Source: JAKFWI01 sp050246435 | GTDB taxonomy: Bacteria > Pseudomonadota > Alphaproteobacteria > Caulobacterales > Aquidulcibacteraceae | NCBI GenBank assembly: GCA_050246435.1 | Contig: JBFWWB010000140.1 | Location: forward strand, 1 to 6,450 | DNA: 6,450 nucleotides | Reading direction: 5' to 3' | In this document: positions 4,798 to 6,450 of the stretch, piece after piece | How positions within the stretch are numbered: position 1 is the stretch's first letter | Layout: the number at the start of each line of letters is the position of its first letter | Program-made: the position numbers and the translations under genes | Notes under the pieces: model-generated | The model's database searches: none | The model's input: the letters and a program-made list of their open reading frames with translations, nothing else | Told to the model about the DNA's origin: nothing

Positions 4798-5991
4798 ATG
4801 AGCGTGGAAAGCGCCGCGGCAGCGCCGCAACCGGGTTTGATCCAGCGCGCGAAAGCCATCCTGCTTACCCCGCGCGCGGAATGGACCAAGATCGACGGCG
4901 AGCCCGCCGATCTCGGTAAATTGTACATTGGCTATCTCGTGCCGCTGGCGGCGCTTGCCGCCGCCGCCGGCGCCATCGGGGCAGCGGTGTTCGGCTATGG
5001 CGCGATGGGCATCACCATCCGCCTGCCGCTCACCACCGTGATCGGCATGGGCGTCACGCAATTCGTGATGTCGCTGATCGGCCCGTTCGTATTCGGCTAC
5101 ATCGTCAATGCGCTCGCGCCGACGTTCGGCTCGACGGCGAATATCGGCCAGGCGCACAAGCTGACGATCTATTCCGCGACAGCCGGCATGCTCGCCGGCG
5201 TGTTCGCGATCTTTCCGCCGATCGCCGTGCTGGGGATATTGGGGCTCTATTCGCTGGCGCTGCTTTATATCGGCCTGCCGATCCTGATGAAGACGCCGCA
5301 GGACAAGCGCCTCGGTTATTTCATCACCGCGATCATCGCTGCGATTGCGCTGGCGCTCGTCGCCGGTTTCGCCATGAGTGCAGTGCGCGGCGCGATGGGC
5401 GGAGCGATGTTCGGCGGCGGCGGGCCGATGGGCGGGCCGGCGAAAGTCGAAGGCAAGGTGACGCTGCCCGGCGGCGGCCAGGTCGATCTGTCCGAAGTCG
5501 ACAAGATGACCAAGCAATTGGAAGCCGCGCAGAAGGGCGAGGCAACGGTCGCCGCCGTCGATCCTGCAAGCCTGCAGGCGCTGCTGCCCGAGGCGCTGCC
5601 TGGCGGATTCGCGCGCACGTCCATCTCCAGCGCGTCGACGGGCGCCGTGGGTGCGGCGCAGGCCGAGGGCGAATACGCGCGCGGCGAGGCGTCGATCACG
5701 CTGCAGGTCATGCATCTGGGCGCGATGGGCGCGATGGCTTCGATGGCCGGCGCCATGGGCGTGACCGCCAATCGGCAGGACGCCGACGGCTACGCGCGCA
5801 CGCGCACGGTGAACGGCCGGGTGGTGACGGAAGAAGCCAGCACGTCGGGCGGCACGGCGAAATATTCCGTCGTCGGGAAGAACGGCGCGGTGATCACGGC
5901 GGACGGCCGCGGCGGAGCCAGCGCGGACGACGTGAAGAAAGCTGTGGAGGCCATCGGCATCGACCGAATCGAGAAACTCACGCCACAATAA
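4798..5991 (+). CDS. Yip1-family membrane protein with a C-terminal soluble extension
   Basis: This 397-residue protein resembles the bacterial Yip1 domain family (PF04893), multi-pass membrane proteins with no settled role in bacteria. Its N-terminus has P25-x3-W29-x2-I32-x2-E35-P36, the typical lead-in before the first helix. About five hydrophobic segments follow: roughly 43-66, 80-106, 122-138, 141-163 and 172-194. A Gly/Met-rich linker (198-213) leads to about 185 residues with no membrane segment. The extension holds a Met/Ala/Gly-rich stretch (308-321) and a C-terminal part with NGR (339-341), KYSVVGKNGAVITADG (355-370) and an amphipathic helix ending near EKL (392-394). I do not recognise this extension by name. 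The side of the membrane it faces cannot be fixed from sequence. The next gene starts four bases after the stop and encodes a paralogue of the membrane part, so they form an operon. The stop is TAA at 5989-5991. Confidence 0.75.
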   Translation: MSVESAAAAPQPGLIQRAKAILLTPRAEWTKIDGEPADLGKLYIGYLVPLAALAAAAGAIGAAVFGYGAMGITIRLPLTTVIGMGVTQFVMSLIGPFVFGYIVNALAPTFGSTANIGQAHKLTIYSATAGMLAGVFAIFPPIAVLGILGLYSLALLYIGLPILMKTPQDKRLGYFITAIIAAIALALVAGFAMSAVRGAMGGAMFGGGGPMGGPAKVEGKVTLPGGGQVDLSEVDKMTKQLEAAQKGEATVAAVDPASLQALLPEALPGGFARTSISSASTGAVGAAQAEGEYARGEASITLQVMHLGAMGAMASMAGAMGVTANRQDADGYARTRTVNGRVVTEEASTSGGTAKYSVVGKNGAVITADGRGGASADDVKKAVEAIGIDRIEKLTPQ

Positions 5992-5995
5992 CGGC

Positions 5996-6450
5996 ATGAG
6001 CGAACCGGGCGCGTCCGCGAAGGAAACACACGAGCCGGCGTGGCGCGCGCACGCGCTGGCGATCGTGCGCCGCGCCTGGGCGCTGCTCGCGCGGCCGAGT
6101 GCGGCATGGGCGGCGATCGAGAAAGAGCCGGGCGATCTGCGCACGCTGTTTGCGTATCTGGCCCCGCTGGCTGCGGTCCCGGCGATCGCTTCGTTTCTGC
6201 GGATGGTGTTTTCGGGTCTCTTCTCGGCGGGCGATGCGTTGCTGAAGGCGGCGCTCGGCTACGCGACGAGCCTGCTCGGCGTGTATCTGGTCGGGCTGGC
6301 GATCCATCGCCTGGCCGACACGTTCGCGGCCAAGGCGGACGGCGCGAAAGCGATGCAGACGGCGGTTTACGCCTCGACGCCGATCTGGCTCGCGGGGATC
6401 GTGTTTCTGTTTCCTGGCTTCGATTTCTTTTTCATCTTCTCGCTCTACGC
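5996..6450 (+). CDS. Second Yip1-family membrane protein (3' partial)
   Basis: ATG at 5996, four bases after the previous stop, opens a frame that stays open to the window edge: 151 complete codons. Residues 34-45 carry P34-x3-W38-x2-I41-x2-E44-P45, the same spaced motif as in the upstream protein. Hydrophobic segments follow at about 51-72, 84-104 and 122-139, with another beginning near 141 (FDFFFIFSLY). The segment P-x-WLAGIVFLFP aligns with MLAGVFAIFP of its neighbour, so the two are tandem paralogues that have diverged considerably. There is no good ribosome-binding site, so translation probably depends on ribosomes ending the previous gene. The function is unknown; a shared membrane complex is possible but is inference. 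Whether it carries a C-terminal extension lies outside the window. Confidence 0.75.
   Translation, partial: MSEPGASAKETHEPAWRAHALAIVRRAWALLARPSAAWAAIEKEPGDLRTLFAYLAPLAAVPAIASFLRMVFSGLFSAGDALLKAALGYATSLLGVYLVGLAIHRLADTFAAKADGAKAMQTAVYASTPIWLAGIVFLFPGFDFFFIFSLY

Noticed and set aside
4038..4919. A 293-codon + strand frame overlapping purA and the gap after it
   Set aside because: Out of frame with purA, composed mostly of Arg, Ala and Gly, with no motif or ribosome-binding site; a composition shadow.
3382..6144. A 920-codon open frame on the minus strand across purA and the first Yip1 gene
   Set aside because: It is exactly antisense to two well-supported genes, its product is rich in Arg, His and Ala with no recognisable motif, and long stop-free antisense frames are expected in DNA with strong GC bias at third codon positions.
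1..6450. CRISPR arrays, tRNA or rRNA genes, insertion sequences, phage genes
   Set aside because: No regularly spaced direct repeats, no tRNA-like cloverleaf, no rRNA segments and no transposase or integrase motifs were seen on either strand.

Overview
The window is GC-rich DNA, about two thirds G+C by eye, from a Gram-negative bacterium. It is probably an alphaproteobacterium, perhaps near Caulobacterales/Hyphomonadaceae. This rests on the serA ... purA order, which I recall as common in Alphaproteobacteria, on the strong GC bias at third codon positions, and on two outer-membrane lipid A deacylase-like genes. The species cannot be named from the sequence alone. Every gene I can support is on the + strand and genes are tightly packed; no stretch over 300 bases lacks a gene.

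Layout. 3-413: the 3' part of a GNAT acetyltransferase of the AAC(6')/IucB-like type, ending three bases before serA. 417-1997: serA, long-form D-3-phosphoglycerate dehydrogenase with a C-terminal ACT domain. 2041-2080: a strong two-tier hairpin. 2089-2664 and 2728-3309: tandem paralogues of PagL-type acyloxyacyl hydrolase, predicted outer-membrane lipid A deacylases. 3310-3423: a structured leader with inverted repeats, a probable REP-like core and a six-codon mini-ORF. 3424-4719: purA, adenylosuccinate synthetase. 4798-5991 and 5996 to the window end: tandem paralogous Yip1-type multi-pass membrane proteins, the second cut by the window edge.

How the genes fit together. SerA (first step of serine synthesis) and PurA (first committed step from IMP to AMP) are housekeeping enzymes. 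Between and after them sit two pairs of tandem duplicates that concern the envelope: the deacylases in the outer membrane and the Yip1 proteins in the inner membrane. No direct functional link between the enzymes and the envelope proteins is visible.

I found no clearly new multi-gene system. The points most worth a second look are in non-coding structure and paralogue divergence. The best ribosome-binding site of each deacylase gene lies in the 3' arm of an inverted repeat. The second deacylase has Asp where the family's catalytic Glu is expected and lacks a C-terminal aromatic residue. The purA start looks like a 13-base tandem duplication that creates an overlapping mini-ORF.
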